In this document: positions 36,377 through 49,100 of the stretch, piece by piece
Layout of the letters: each line of letters starts with the position of its first letter
How positions within the stretch are numbered: the first letter of the stretch is position 1
NCBI GenBank assembly: GCA_023630585.1
Contig: CM042565.1
Coordinates: 1,844,013 to 1,908,012 of the forward strand
Length of the DNA: 64,000 bases
Origin: Cranoglanis bouderius
Taxonomy: Eukaryota > Chordata > Actinopteri > Siluriformes > Cranoglanididae
Reading direction: 5' to 3'
Translations under genes and position numbers: made by a program
Notes under the pieces: generated by a model
Told to the model about the DNA's origin: nothing
The model's input: the letters and a program-made list of their open reading frames with translations, nothing else
Databases searched by the model: none

Positions 36377-39300
36377 TTATCCCTCGCCCTCAATTTGGGA
36401 ACCCGCCATTCTCGTCTTCTCTTCATGCTCGTCCATGACCACCGGTGTTTTATCACATGAACATGACGAATGATCAGCTTTAAAGTCCGCCGTGCGTTTG
36501 GATCTGTCCGATTCTGGTTTAGATTCATCCCCATTGTGTGAGATGTCCAGCTCCTTGATCTGTGCCTGAAGACGTTTCTCCAGGTCTTCGTAGCTCCGCG
36601 CTAACATGTAGCTGACCTTCCTCTGATGGGCCAAGGCCTCCTCTTTATCACTCAGCTGAAACACATGATAAACATTGCTCTTGCATTTAATCTCCTATTA
36701 TGTGTTTGGGTTTGTTTGAGGAAAATGAGTTCTCTGTCAATGCTAAATGATTTTTTCTCCACCTCTTTATCTAGACTCCCACCTGAACACATACTCAACA
36801 CTCAGCAAGCTGTGTGTCTGTAAAGATCCCTGATAATAATGTAGATGAAGAGCATAGATAGTGTGTGTTCCAGTTGGCATGTTATGGATGGAGTACACAC
36901 CAGATCGAGCAGCAGCTGCATGGTTTCTTTCAGGCTGCTTGGAACTTTTCCTTCTCTGAGAGATGGCAGAAATCTCTTCAGCGCCTGAGTCATGCCACCC
37001 GAGCCCTGCTTCCCTGTGATGTGATGATACAATAGTATGACTGCAATATCTGAAGGACACTGGAAATGTGTATACAGTTCATATTAAATAAGGAGTAAAA
37101 CACTCAGTGTTGTGTTGGTATAGTAAAATAATCAACAGTGTGGTGTGATGAAGCGGAGTTAGAGTTATAACAGCAAATCCTGAAGTGTTTTATGCCAATG
37201 ATTACAAATTAACTATTTATTTAAAAATGGGATGTTACACTTTTTTATCCATTTATAGTTACATTCAGTGTCATGGAATGTCCATGAAACAACTTGGTTC
37301 CTGTTATCACTTGTGTTATAGCAGCTATAATCAGTCGTTCCCTCACCAGCCTCTCTTTTTTTCCTCTCTACCAAGAAACCACTACGTGTAAACTCCGCTT
37401 TCCTGAAGATGTCGGAAAACTCAAAGTTACCGCTTCACCTCTGACTGTTACAAAGCGCTGACACTGGAGACTCCTTCCATAAATGTTACATAAACATCTC
37501 TTTCACCAATTTCACCATAGCATTTGGGACTTACAGCTGCACTACTGTCAGAGCTGCTGTTATAGAAAAGTTATAGATACTGCACCTCTCTCTGGTGTGT
37601 GTGTGTCGCTTTCTGCCAGTTGCAGCACTTTCTCGCTTCCTCTCCTCAGCTGCTGCTCGAATGCAATCCGGAACGCATCCACCATCACATACGCCTCGTC
37701 CTTCATCCCCCTTTGCAGCTCCAGCTACACACACACCCACACACACATTAATATACTCACATATACACACATAATATACTAACACAGACTCACATATACA
37801 CACCTCTTGTTTAAGCTGAAGGACTTGTTTGCGGCTTGCAGCTGCGCTCTTCGCACAGGAACACGGCTCTCCTGCGCTGGAGCTGCACTTGCACGCCCCA
37901 TACACAGCCAGCTGGGAAACACACCATACACCTTTAACACTCTTATCACTTTCCCTCTGTCTGTCTAGCATCTTGTCTAAGCATCAATCTGTCCTCTGGG
38001 TGTAGGGATGGGTGCAAGAACATGAAACCCGAATAAATGAATGGATAGACAAATTAGAAGGAAGATGGATGGGCATTGACGGATAGCTAGAATTATGATT
38101 GGTGGATAGGCAACCATCTATCTATCCACCTGCATCCATCTTATACAATCTATCCATCCATGCATTCATCACACTTTTTTGTACCCTTTCCTTAACCTAT
38201 CTATCTACATCCATCAATAAACCCACCCATCCTTCCATCCACCCTACTTAAAATTCAGTCATTCTTTTAGCTACCAATCATTCACTGTAGCTATCTGTAT
38301 ACATCCATTCATTTATCTATCCATCTGTCCTTCAGTTCATCAAATATTCTTGAAATCTATCCATCTATGCCTATCCATCATTCATACTTCTAACTATCCA
38401 TCTATGGCTAGTCATACAATCATTCAATAATCTGTCCATCGCAAAATCCATTCATCTATCCATCTCAAAATTAATCTACCTACCTATCCATCCATCCATC
38501 CATCCAAACTTCTGTTTGTCTATCCACCAACTTATAACTTTGAAAACCAGTTGTGCTTCTATCCATAATTCTTTTTCAACATTTTCTAATTATCACTCAC
38601 TTTCTTTCTGTCTATTCAACAAATTTATCATATTGAATCCGTCTACCATTATAAACATACTTCAACCTCTCTCTATATTGAAATCTGGCCATTATGATCC
38701 TTCTAGGTTCCTTGCAGCTTCCATAATTCTAGCTATCCATCTATGTCCATCCATCCATCCAACAGGTTTCTATCCAACCAATTCTCCATCTTGAAATTCT
38801 TCTATACATCCATGCATCCATCCATCCAGCCATCTATTGAGGTTCCTCTCTATCTTCTCATCCCTGCATCAATGGTACCTCCAGTGCAGATCCCTCTCTG
38901 TTTTGGCTGCATGGTGGCTGAGTCTTCTGGAAGTCTCTTCTCTCCCGAGCGCTCAGTAAGCCCAGGAGTTCCAGACACTGTTGACTCAATGCTAATACAC
39001 ACACACACACACACTCAGCAATACACATACAGCAACATTAAGCAATAAATTTGACTATATTCAGATCAGCTTCAGAGTTTCTCTACACTTACATGTGTTC
39101 TCTCTGCGCAGCTCCTGGAACTGTTCCAGTCTCTCATCAAGAGCTTTGCTCACGGCCTGGTTCTCTGCACACACCCTGTTACACATTTGTATTTAAATTA
39201 TTTTATTTTATTTTTTTCATTTTTTTAATGAACCTTAGTCCAAGTGTTGTGAAAGCAAAATAGATCTTGAACCACAAAGCCATCAAATTTATTCTCATGA

Positions 39301-42300
39301 TGTGTAAAATCTTACCTGTCGTATTTCAGCTCCCACGCGTGCTCTACGTTCTTAAACTGCACCTGGTTGAAGGTGATCTCCCACTGCAATGCGTTCACTT
39401 CCTGCTCATGGAGAGTTCAGAGAACATCATGATCAGATATTAGCTACACTGAATTCACACCAGATGCATTCAGCACGCTGTACCAGCACAACAGCAAAAA
39501 CAAAAGTGTCCCACGATGCAAAAAAGTTAACAAAGTCCAGCGCTATTAATAAAAAAAATCAGTAATAAATTTGTAAGTCACCTTTTCAAGAGCTTTGTTC
39601 CGCTCTTCACTCTTCTGCAGTAAGATCTTGGTGTGACTGGTGGCTTTATCTAATATGGCCTTTTGGGTTAAAAAAAAAAACAAAAAGAAAAACGACTCAA
39701 TAAGCTGTCTCGAGTGAATATTTAAAGGAAAAGAAAATGCATATAATATAGTCATAATACACCGTATATTGAATGGAGCATCTGTGTGTTTATTACTTGG
39801 CCTTGCAGGATTCTCAGAGCTTCATGTTTGCCTTCAAGATGTCGATGTGTCACTTCCAGTTCTGTCCTCAGCAGCTGCATTTCCTACAGGGCAGAACAAC
39901 ACACGATATGACGTGTTGTACAAACTCTAGTGCTTGTAAGAAGAGTTTCCATCCATCCATCCATCCATCCATCCATCCATCCATACCAGTTTCAGTTTCA
40001 AAACCATTGCTGTGAGTTTTGTCCTTGGTCAATGCAGGTTCATGTTTCTAGCATCCCAGGTCTTGTTTCTTGCTTCACATGTGGTCCATGCTTTTCACCG
40101 GTCAAGATATTTTGTATGTGTGTATTTAAAAATATATATATTCTTGGTTATGTATTACACTTTCATTCTTTTGTTAAAACCTTTGTGTATTTGTATCCTG
40201 GTTTCCTTGTATTTCCTTGTCTCAGGGTTATTACGTCTAGCTGTGTGTAAAGCTAACTGTACTCTCTATTTTATTACCCAGTTATTTGGATGTTGTGAAG
40301 CGAGAGTGCATGCAGGGCATTTTGGGTAATATAATACAGTATAATCCGATGGCCCCTGAGTCTGCCCTGCCATTCTGGATATTTCCCAATTCTGGCGTTT
40401 GGGACAGAGCAAATAATTGAATTGAACTGCATGTTCAATTCAAATCAGTGCCATCTGAATGATTTCCTCCATCGCTTATCTACACTCCCACCTGAACACA
40501 CACTCAATACTCAGCAGGTTGTGCGTCCGTGTCCATAAATACACCTGCTAATAACGGAGAGGAAGATAATACAAAGTGCATGTTTTCCAACTGTACGGCT
40601 ATAAAAGCTAATCTTTTACCCTGATCTGTGGGAAAAACCACTTGGTACTAATAAATGCACTCTCAGTGTATACATATTCCAAAATTAAAGGGACTCCCGA
40701 AGCAGTTCATAACACGTCTGTTCTCATCTTACCATATTAAAATCAACTTTTCAAATTACTGATTCGGCTGCTGCAATTGTTAACCAGAGCAGTTTGTGAT
40801 AGCTCAGCCATTAACGTTCTCTTCTACTAACTAGAAGGTTCCCACTTCATTTTTCAGCTCAGCTGCTTGGATTAGATTCTGCTTCCCTTTGGAGAAAGAG
40901 TCTCCTGAATGAATCAAATGTCACAGTACAGCCGTGGCCAAAAGTTTTGAGAATGACACAAATATTAATTTTCACAAAGTCTACTGCTTCAGTGTTTTTA
41001 GATCTTTTTGTCAGATGTTACTAACTGTTACTGAAGTATAATCACAAGCATTTCATAAGTGTCAATGGCTTTTATTGACAATTACATGAAGTTTATGCAA
41101 AGAGTCAATATTTGCAGTGTTGACCCTTCTTTTTCAAGACCTCTGCAATTCGCCCTGGCATGCTGTCAATCAACTTCTGGGCCACATCCTGACTGATGGC
41201 AGCCCATTCTTGCATAATCAATGCTTGGAGTTTGTCAGAGTTTGTGGGTTTTTGTTTGTCCACCCGCCTCTTGAGGATTGACCACAAATTCTCAATGGGA
41301 TTAAGGTCTGGGGAGTTTCCTGGCCATGGACCCAAAATGTCGATGTTTTGTTCCCCGAGCCACTTCGTTATCACTTTTCCTTTGTGGCAAGGTGCCCCAT
41401 CATGCTGGAAAAGGCATTGTTCGTCACCAAACTGTTCTTGGATGGTTAGGAGAAGTTGCTCTCTGAGGATGTTTTTGTACCATTCTTTATTCATGGCTGT
41501 GTTCTTAGGCAAAATTGTGAGTGAGCCCACTCCCTTGGCTGAGAAGCAACCCCACACATGAGTGGTCTCAGGATGCTTTACTGTTGGCATGACACAGGAC
41601 TGATGGTAGCGCTCACCTTTTCTTCTCCGGACAAGCTTTTTTCCAGATGCCCCAAACAATCGGAAAGGGGATTCATCAGAGAAAATGACATTACCCCAGT
41701 CCTCAGCAGTCCAATCCCTGTACTTTTTGAAGAATAGCAGTCTGTCCCTGATGTTTTTCCTGGAGAGAAGTGGCTTCTTTGCTGCCCTTCTTGACACCAG
41801 GCCATCCTCCAAAAGCAGCAATATCCTTGCCTGTGAATCCCTTTTTGTGCAAAGCAATGATGGCTGCACGTGTTTCCTTGCAGGTAACCATAGTTAACAG
41901 AGGAAGAACAATAATTTCAAGCACCACCCTCCTTTTAAAGCGTCCAGTCTGTTATTCTAACTCAATCAGCATGACAGAGTGATCTCCAGCCTTGTCCTCG
42001 TTAACACTCTCACCTGTGTTAACGAGAGAATCACTGACATGATGTCAGCTGGTCCTTTTGTGGAAGAGCTGAAATGCAGTGTTTTTTTGGGATTAAGTTC
42101 ATTTTCATGGCAAAGAGGGACTTTGAAATTAATTGCAATTCATCTGATCACTCTTCATAACATTCTGGAGTATATGCAAATTGCCATCATAAAAACTGAG
42201 GCAGCAGACTTTGTAAAAATTAATATTTGTGTCATTCTCAAAACTTTTGGCCACGGCTGTAGATTCAGATCTAACCACTCTGGTGCCGAAAGTGTGATAA

Positions 42301-43185
42301 TGTCGTTGTACCTCCGTGACTTCCTGCAGTCTCCTCTGCAACTCCTCACTGGACTCACCGGTGCTGCTCTCTGTCAGAAAAGAATAATAATGAACTAATA
42401 ATTATAATACGTTCAGTGTTAACTGTGGAAAAGTTATAGTTCCAGGTTTGTTTTGCTGAAGGTTCTGGTGCTTTGTCAAAGCTGTGAGAAACACCACGTG
42501 CTCACAAAGGGCCTTTATGTCATGGCACAAACACACCAAAGTCAACAAGGTCCAATAACTCAGAACAGGACACAGATAGGGAGTGACTGAGTCCCTCTGG
42601 CTCTCATTTTAGCTGTTAGTTTATGATCAAGTAATGGGATAATTGTTTGAGGACACCATCATGAGCAAACATTTACATTTTAGCTCACCTTGAGAGACCC
42701 GTTTTAGAGACACTTAGGTCAACAGGTTGAGGACAGCTCCAAAGAACGGAACAAGAAACCATTGTTTGAGATCGGTCAATTGTATCGTAGGACAGCAAAA
42801 ATATAAACATGTCAAATTACTTGTGCTCTAAGTTCTGATCCATAATTCTGAGATAGGGTCTAATAAAGATGGCGTTATGGCTGAGTTCAGGTGATTTAGA
42901 CCGACCTGAGTCTCTGATCCTCCACTGAGAGATCCTCTCTGCCTCCAGCTCCTTTCTGAAAGCGGTGTACATCTCACTGCATGATGTCCAAGAGAAAAAT
43001 CCACCGGTACCCTCACTGCCCCATTTAGAGGGTTTCACCAGGTCTAAAAAGTCCCCTTTGCTCCTGTTCCGTGACCGACGGATCCCAGCTACGGAGCGGG
43101 TGCCGTCCCCGAGATCTCCCTCCGCCATGTCATCTTCTGAGGGCTGATCCGTAGTACTCGCTTGTTCTTGGCCTGCGTGCATCAT
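36377..43185 (-). CDS. ccdc125: Coiled-coil domain-containing protein 125
   Basis: Eleven exons on the minus strand: 42906-43185, 42312-42370, 39797-39883, 39582-39659, 39316-39401, 39093-39175, 38879-38991, 37804-37911, 37586-37724, 36901-37013 and 36377-36655. They sum to 474 residues. Landmarks shared with human CCDC125 are EDDMAEGDLGDG near the start, then ILDKATSHTKILLQK, EVNALQWEITFNQVQFKNVE, the cysteine cluster GACKCSSSAGEPCSCAKSAA, DEAYVMVDAFRIAFEQQL and LSDKEEALAHQRKVSYMLAR. Residues 100-330 are heptad-rich coiled coil. Mammalian CCDC125 (Kenae) regulates cell motility through Rac1/RhoA. The C-terminal tail is shorter than in human and rich in charged residues. A Tc1 copy (40929-42259) lies in intron 2. 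Two copies of an unnamed repeat lie in and upstream of the gene. Confidence 0.93.
36765..36880. repeat. Short interspersed repeat, copy 1 of a pair
   Basis: CTCCCACCTGAACACATACTC, then CTCAGCAAGCTGTG, matches 40485-40600 with the same order and modest divergence. Both lie in ccdc125 introns. Non-coding. Confidence 0.6.
37085..37585. repeat. Unnamed interspersed repeat, copy in ccdc125 intron 9
   Basis: It begins with AACACTCAGTGTTGTG and GTGTGATGAAGCGGAGTTA, passes CCAGCCTCTCTTTTT and contains CTGACTGTTACAAAGCGCTG and GGAGACTCCTTCCATAAATG. It ends against exon 9 after TGCACTACTGTCAGAGCTGC. The same segments in the same order are in 43490-44035 (inverted). About 500 bp. Confidence 0.8.
38120..38870. 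repeat. Degenerate (ATCC)n array
   Basis: Long stretch dominated by ATCC/CATC/TATC units with interruptions, filling most of ccdc125 intron 7. A pure (TCCA)n run sits in intron 2 at about 39949-39985. Confidence 0.9.
40485..40600. repeat. Short interspersed repeat, copy 2 of a pair
   Basis: CTCCCACCTGAACACACACTC and CTCAGCAGGTTGTG parallel the segment at 36765-36880. It lies in ccdc125 intron 2, left of the Tc1 insertion. Confidence 0.6.
40929..42259 (-). mobile_element. Tc1-like DNA transposon, copy 2, internally deleted
   Basis: Same family as 373-1934, inverted, in ccdc125 intron 2. It is flanked by TA (40927-40928, 42260-42261), and its CAGCCGTGGCC inverted ends are intact. The catalytic part is open from the AAKKPLLSR region to the end LKKKGQHCKY, with all three DD34E residues. 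About 230 bp coding most of the helix-turn-helix region are missing: GKDIAA runs straight into the segment before EDGLVSRR, out of frame. It is 1,331 bp against 1,562. It cannot make a DNA-binding transposase but keeps ends that could be used in trans. Confidence 0.93.
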
Positions 43186-43489
43186 TCCCACCTTGACCTG
43201 GAGTCAATGCCCTAAAGAACAATTTCAAAGATTTTTTCTAAAATCCCATATTTCTGCTTTACATTTTCCGACGTGCCTAAAGTCCAATGTTCTCTAATAT
43301 AATAATTGTTCGCATTCCATGACCATTGTTCATGATCTGATCAAGAACAAGATGCATATCACTTTATAACTCACCTCTGACTGTTCACTGTTCTTCTCCC
43401 ATGAATATATTAGGTAGTGGAAGTTCTATGTTGAGACAGCAGATGCTCCACATAATCTAAGACTAAGAAAAAAAGTATTAAAAACATGC

Positions 43490-44035
43490 GGTTATGTAAC
43501 AAAGAAAAGCGTATAATTGCTGACATGGTGAAGTTTTCTGTAAGGAGACGTGTATTTAACATTTATGGAAGGAGTCTCCAGTGTCAGCGCTTTGTAACAG
43601 TCAGAGGTGAAGCTTTAACTGACAGGGGAACGTCTTCAGGAGGAGGAGGAGTTCACGCTTTGTGGTTTCTCAGTAACATGACAAGCTGCGTTTTTAGTTT
43701 TAATAACTTCAAAAGAGAGAGAAAAAGAGAGGCTGGTATATGGGAACGACTGCTATAACGTAAGTGAGAACAGGAACTAACTTTGTGGAGTAATTAGCTT
43801 TTAAATGGATTTTTTTGCGCCATTCTTTAATAAATGTAAAATATTGCAATTGTTGGAAAATCGCTGGGGTTTAAGAGGAGTAACTTGGAACGCTTGTGGA
43901 TGTGTTGATAAAGGAAAATAATGAGCTTTGCTGTGGTGACTGTAACTCCGCTTCATCACACCACTCTGTCGTTGATTATTTCTCCAAAATAGCACGACAC
44001 TGAGTGTTTAATTCCTTACATACTCATTAACGATT
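43490..44035. repeat. Unnamed interspersed repeat, copy upstream of ccdc125
   Basis: Read on the minus strand it gives AAACACTCAGTGTCGTG, GTGTGATGAAGCGGAGTTA, CCAGCCTCTCTTTTTC and CTGACTGTTACAAAGCGCTG, then GGAGACTCCTTCCATAAATG. This is the same order as the copy at 37085-37585. It is the longest copy in the window. No coding frame. Confidence 0.8.
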
Positions 44036-44613
44036 CATAAAACATCAGGACGTGATTGTGTTATTATTTACCCAAATGACCTCTTAGAAAAACGATTCCT
44101 TAATGGGTTCTTTGGCTGGTTGATCGTTCAAGTTTTCTAAAAGGGTTCTTCTTGTAATCTCTTTTTTTTTTTTTGAAAAGGTTCTAAAGGTTCTATTATC
44201 TTCTAAAGGTTGAGAACCTTTAAGGGTTCCTCCAGAGGGACAAACTGAAGAACCCACTATACTGAACCTGAGCTGGGTTTTGCCCCCATCTCTTTGTTTT
44301 AATTTAGAAGCGCAAACATTATTTCTAAAACATAATGAATTTTGTGTTGAAATGTTGTGGAACTCGAGACTGGAGTTTCTGAGAAAGGTGTTGGAGTTTC
44401 CTGTTAGGTATACAGTGTGCAGGTAAAGTGTATAGAGGAGAATGGCGACTGAGCTGCTGCTTCAAGCGCCATCTGTTTAGAAAAGTGCGCAGATGCCAAA
44501 GCAAAACATCTGTGTATGTCTATGGTTTAAAAAAAATAAAAGATCTCGGGATAATTTGGCTTGAAAATTCGCATTAGGTTCGGAAACATGGGAAGAAAGC
44601 GCGGAACTCACCT

Positions 44614-44839
44614 GTAACCTGAACACCTGTCCGACCAGCAGAGCAAAAAGAACGATGGCGGAAATAAACCATCTATACAAGCTGTACACATCCACACCAC
44701 CGCGATCACACAGCACACACGGGTGTGTCTTACACACACACACACACACACACACACTTCCAGTCCGAGGTTTAACACCAGGCTTCGTCTGAAGCGGATT
44801 TAATGGAGCTGCAGGGTTGTTTTTTTTCTCTTCCTGCAT
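44614..44839 (-). other. Candidate upstream exon or small membrane ORF
   Basis: A minus-strand frame starting at 44839 runs through a CA microsatellite and ends in VYSLYRWFISAIVLFALLVG then QVFRLQ. A good donor (TTACAG followed by GTGAGT) sits at 44614. It may be the non-coding first exon of ccdc125. If spliced to the acceptor at about 43215 the frame stops within three codons. The hydrophobic segment could be chance. No known protein recognised. Confidence 0.3.
44733..44757. repeat. (AC)n microsatellite
   Basis: AC run inside the candidate upstream exon. A second GT run is at 45443-45470. Confidence 0.9.
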
Positions 44840-45044
44840 CCGTGATATGCTTTAAAGAGAGATTACAACATTTTCTCCTCAGAGAATACACGATCTACAC
44901 AATTCAACGCGTAAGAACACTATTCTAGTGCTTTTGTGTAAGATGTCCATGATTCTGAAGTAAAATACTGCGCAAAAATAACCTCCACAAAGAACTCCAG
45001 AGGCAACCCCCCCCCAAAAAAAAAAACAAAAAAACTACAACTGT

Positions 45045-45329
45045 AGTGATGTGTCGTTTTCAAACGAGTCGGCTCTTTGAGTCGGATGTTTAATGTGATC
45101 TTTGAGAGTCGACTCACATATACAGATGAACCTTTCCCCCCGATCTGTTAATGTAATCTGCTGAAATCACACAGTGTAAAAGCAGCTGAAGTCAGAGGTC
45201 AAAAATATCACAAACTCTTGTCCGGGTTAGAAGTAAATGGCGATGTGATGTTTGGGAGCCAAACGAGTCGACTCTTATTGGTGAGTCAAATGATCTGACT
45301 CTCTGAAAAGAGCCGTAATTTTCATCACT
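45045..45329. mobile_element. Short MITE-like element
   Basis: It starts AGTGATG and ends CATCACT. Inside, AACGAGTCGGCTCTTTGAGT near the left and AACGAGTCGACTCTTATTGG with GAAAAGAGCC near the right occur as in a common fish miniature element built on GAGTCGGCTCTTT words. Target duplications are not clear. It lies between rad17 and ccdc125. Confidence 0.5.
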
Positions 45330-45437
45330 GTGCAACAACAGGTGTCTATTTGTAGTTGGACTACTTTAACAAAATCAGCAAAATGACATCCCCTGTTCAG
45401 GTAGTGTGAATTATGAGTGAGTTTTATACTTTCAGTG

Positions 45438-45469
<32 letters not shown>

Positions 45470-45726
45470 TTATACAGCAGCACACCAGCATCCGGCCCCT
45501 GCACAAGGAGCAAGGTCTCAGATTTGACCTGGTCATCTCATACATTCGTTTGTATTGGAATTACATTTGGAAGGGATTATCCATATTGAATTTAAAGTGT
45601 AAATTTAAAATTTAAAGTGTACACCCCCCCGCCCCCCCACACACACTTCACCTGTTACCTCACAAGTTTGTGATGTGCTTCAGTTTACACCCACAAAGAT
45701 GACACAAAAGCTACAAAAACATAAAT

Positions 45727-45732
45727 TTTATT
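45727..45732 (-). terminator. Probable rad17 polyadenylation signal
   Basis: TTTATT on the + strand reads AATAAA on the minus strand, about 385 bases after the rad17 stop codon. Position fits a 3' end near 45710. Not tested. Confidence 0.5.
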
Positions 45733-46114
45733 GCCTACTCAAGTGTGGCAGGTATTAAAGGACCAACATGTCAGAATTATATTATTCTGGACACCAAAGA
45801 GCATTATAGCAATGTCCAAAAGCTTCTTCTTCTTCTTTTTTTTTTTTTTTTTTAAAAGATCATATATAACACTCACTTTCTGTATGTCCCTCTGACCGAG
45901 TCCAATAGAAACACCATACCACCAACATGTACATACACGTGACACAAAGACTGTCTACTGTTTGTGCTCAACCAAATAAATATTAAACCTGCTCATTATT
46001 CACATTATAAAACCATATGCAAAAACACAGTGAAGCAGAAACATAAACGTAAGAACCGGATCTCTTAAGGCAACAATGGCGGAGGATATATAGGAAACAA
46101 TAGTGTGTGATTTG

Positions 46115-49100
46115 TCAGTCACTGTCATACTCCTCGATTAGAAGGTCCTCCTTGTCCAGTAAGGCCTCGGCGGTGGTTGGCTGTGGCTGGCTGGCGGGGA
46201 GGTCACCCCCTGGCTCTTGGCTGTTTGGGAGGGTGGGCACAGCAGTGGTATCTCCTGGCAGAGTGGTCTGAATGCCAGGCTCAGGGCTCTGGGTTCCTGT
46301 CTCTTCATGTTCACTGTCCAGGTCCAGCAGGCCAGGGTCTTTATCACCAAGTGCTTCCAGTTTTAATCTGAATGAATTCAGACATGGATTAGTCTGGTAT
46401 ATTCCAGAGAGCTGCATGGAACTGTGTGTTAATCGCCAGACAGTCTCCAGCATTCCTAACAACATCCCTGCAGGCCCCATCCCTGTTTCCATCTCCACTC
46501 CATCTATGCAGGCCTCATCCCCATTGGCCCCGTCACCACAGACACCATCAACACCAACCCTTATTTCAATGTCATCTTTGCAAGTCCCAACTCCATATCT
46601 CTCTCTCCAATCCATTCCCACAAGCCCCATCCTTCCAGGCCTGAACCTATCTTTATCTCCTCTCCATGCCTGTAGACCCATCTCCACCTCATCCCCACAG
46701 ACCCCATTGTCTCCATTATTATTTCCATGTCATCCTTGCAGGCCCTGCCTCCATCCCCACCCTGGCCCCCTCTCCATCTACTCTAAAAAGAACAACAATA
46801 TGCATAATAAGCAACATTTCCTTACAGACGATCTTATGTACTGCCAGACGGTGCTAATGAATTAAGTTGGACACAAATCCTTTAACTACTGTAACCACGG
46901 TATTAATAAACAAATTATTAACGTTCCCATCGCAGTATCCTGAAAGCTATCCCCATTCCAGTGATCGCAGCTTGAATATTTTCTGAAGGTGTACTAAAAC
47001 TACACACTGCTTAAAAAGAAGTTTTCACAGTCATTCTGCTCACTTACCTGCCAGGAAATCTCCTGAGAGACAGATGGCCAACATCTTGGATGAAGGTTAT
47101 CTGAGCTGAAAGGGAAAAAAAAAAAAAAAAAAAACACACACATGGTGTACTTCCTGTCTTTCCTAGACTGTCAGTAAGTGCATGTGAATGTCTCTGAGAG
47201 AACAATCACGTGACTTGTTTTAAGGCTGTTTTATGATAATAGGCCTGGTGATTAGCATGTTATAAACATGTGGTGTATCAAGTGTGATTATTACAGTGGC
47301 ATCTTGGTTATAACACAAGTGTGTGTGCTACCTTGATTCCTCATAGGGTTGCTGAGCTTGGCCAGGTAGGGCACTAGCTCCGTCACAAGGCTTACGGGTG
47401 TCAGACAGAAGCTGATGAAGAGCGACTGAGCCGTCAGATAGTTCTCTCGGTACTTTAACCAGGAGATAGAACAACACAGTCAGAATAATGAGATTCATGG
47501 CATTCATTAGTGAACGGACAACAAGCTTGCCGTATTTTCTCATTACCGTCTTGTTAATATGAAGCCAGTGGGGTTTGTGAAGTGGCTTAAAGCCGACCGA
47601 CGACTGGTGGGCAGCCTGCGCGCGGGCGGTGTTGGAATGGATGAGCCCTCTAGTGGCCACTGAAGATCCATACTCCAACATGGTGTTCCTGGACTGTAAA
47701 GATAGCAGAATCAAGCAGTCTGATAGATATTTTTTGAGAATGGATAGTGCCATTTTAAACACAGTCAAACTAATGTAGTGACCCATCAGATGGTGGAGAT
47801 TTAGCCAAAGGAGAATGATCATGGACAAGTGTTAAGGTGTTAAGGACATCATCCAGCTGCCGTGTAGCATTAGCTCAAGATACGGCCAACTTTATAAATC
47901 CTTAACAAATATGAACTCACAGTCCATTCGGCCGTCAGGAAGTCGGCGTCTGAGAGGTACTCGCTGGCCCGTGCCACGTCCTCCACGTCTGAGAAGAAGT
48001 CCACATAGTTCTGGTGCAGGTAGAGGTTGAAGAACTCACCTGACATATGAGAGCGCTCGATAACAAGCTGATGAAAGAGAGAGAGAGAGACAGAGAGACA
48101 TGGTCATTTTAACTAAAGTGCAACATAGTGAATATATTACTCATTATTTATACATTGTTTATACAGTAGCCTAAACACTTCTTATCAGAACCACAGTGTC
48201 ATGTCCTAATGTGAGTGCAGGCTTGTGTTAATATCACTTGTGTGTGTGTGTGTATGTGTGTGTATATACCTCTGGGTCAACCAGCAGTTTATCCCTCTGA
48301 TGCTCTGAAAGATGCGCTGGTAGCTTAGGAACATCACCAGCTTCATAGCTTTCTCCTGAAATTATAACCAGCGTCACTCTGATGTACTTTATAACTCCAT
48401 ACAAATGAAACAGAGTTTAAACTGTATTCCAGACTGACGCTTGCAGTAGAGGATCTTTCCGAGCGCCCTGAAGAGGAAGAGGGACGCGTCTTTTCCTCCA
48501 ATGGCAGGGCTCTCCTCCAGCACGTCGGCGGATTTAGTGGACCGACCCCTGCCTTTGGGTCTCGCTGAGGGTTTGGCTGCAGACGTTGAGGATTTTCCCT
48601 TCTTAGAAGCCCAGAGGCTTTTTTCCAGAGAGAAGTCTGGAGTTGAAAGTTAGAACAAAGAGGATTCTCAGGTCACAGAGTCTTATAAATGAAATCTTAA
48701 TTCTACCAGTTACACTAAAGTTACACCCTATAGCTTTAACCAAGCAAAAAAAAAAAACTTCTCAGACTTGTGTTAGAACCTGCATGAGAACCCACCAGTG
48801 AAACAGGAGAACTGCAGGCTGTTGATGGCGCTCCGAATGTCTCCTGAACTTCCGGAGCACAGCTGCTCCAGCGCCGCCTTATCAGGCACAGAGATCCTTC
48901 CAGCGCTCTGAAAACGAAACCGGGTGAGTAAAAGCAGACACGAAAGTGTGCCAGAAGGTGTTGAAATGAGTCAACAAAGTGTTTATTAACTGTTACCTTG
49001 CTCGCTTCGACAGTTGCGATCCTACTCAGCACCTTCATCATGCTGGTAGGGGCTATGGGGTTAAAACTGGAGAAAACAGCAGAAGGGTTACAGAGATGCA

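Noticed and set aside
38120..38870. CRISPR-like array
   Set aside because: The ATCC-rich units have no spacers and the genome is eukaryotic; it is a degenerate microsatellite.
46272..46865. 197-codon plus-strand ORF
   Set aside because: Made of the rad17 intronic minisatellite and antisense of the last exon; Pro/Ser/His-rich repeat translation.
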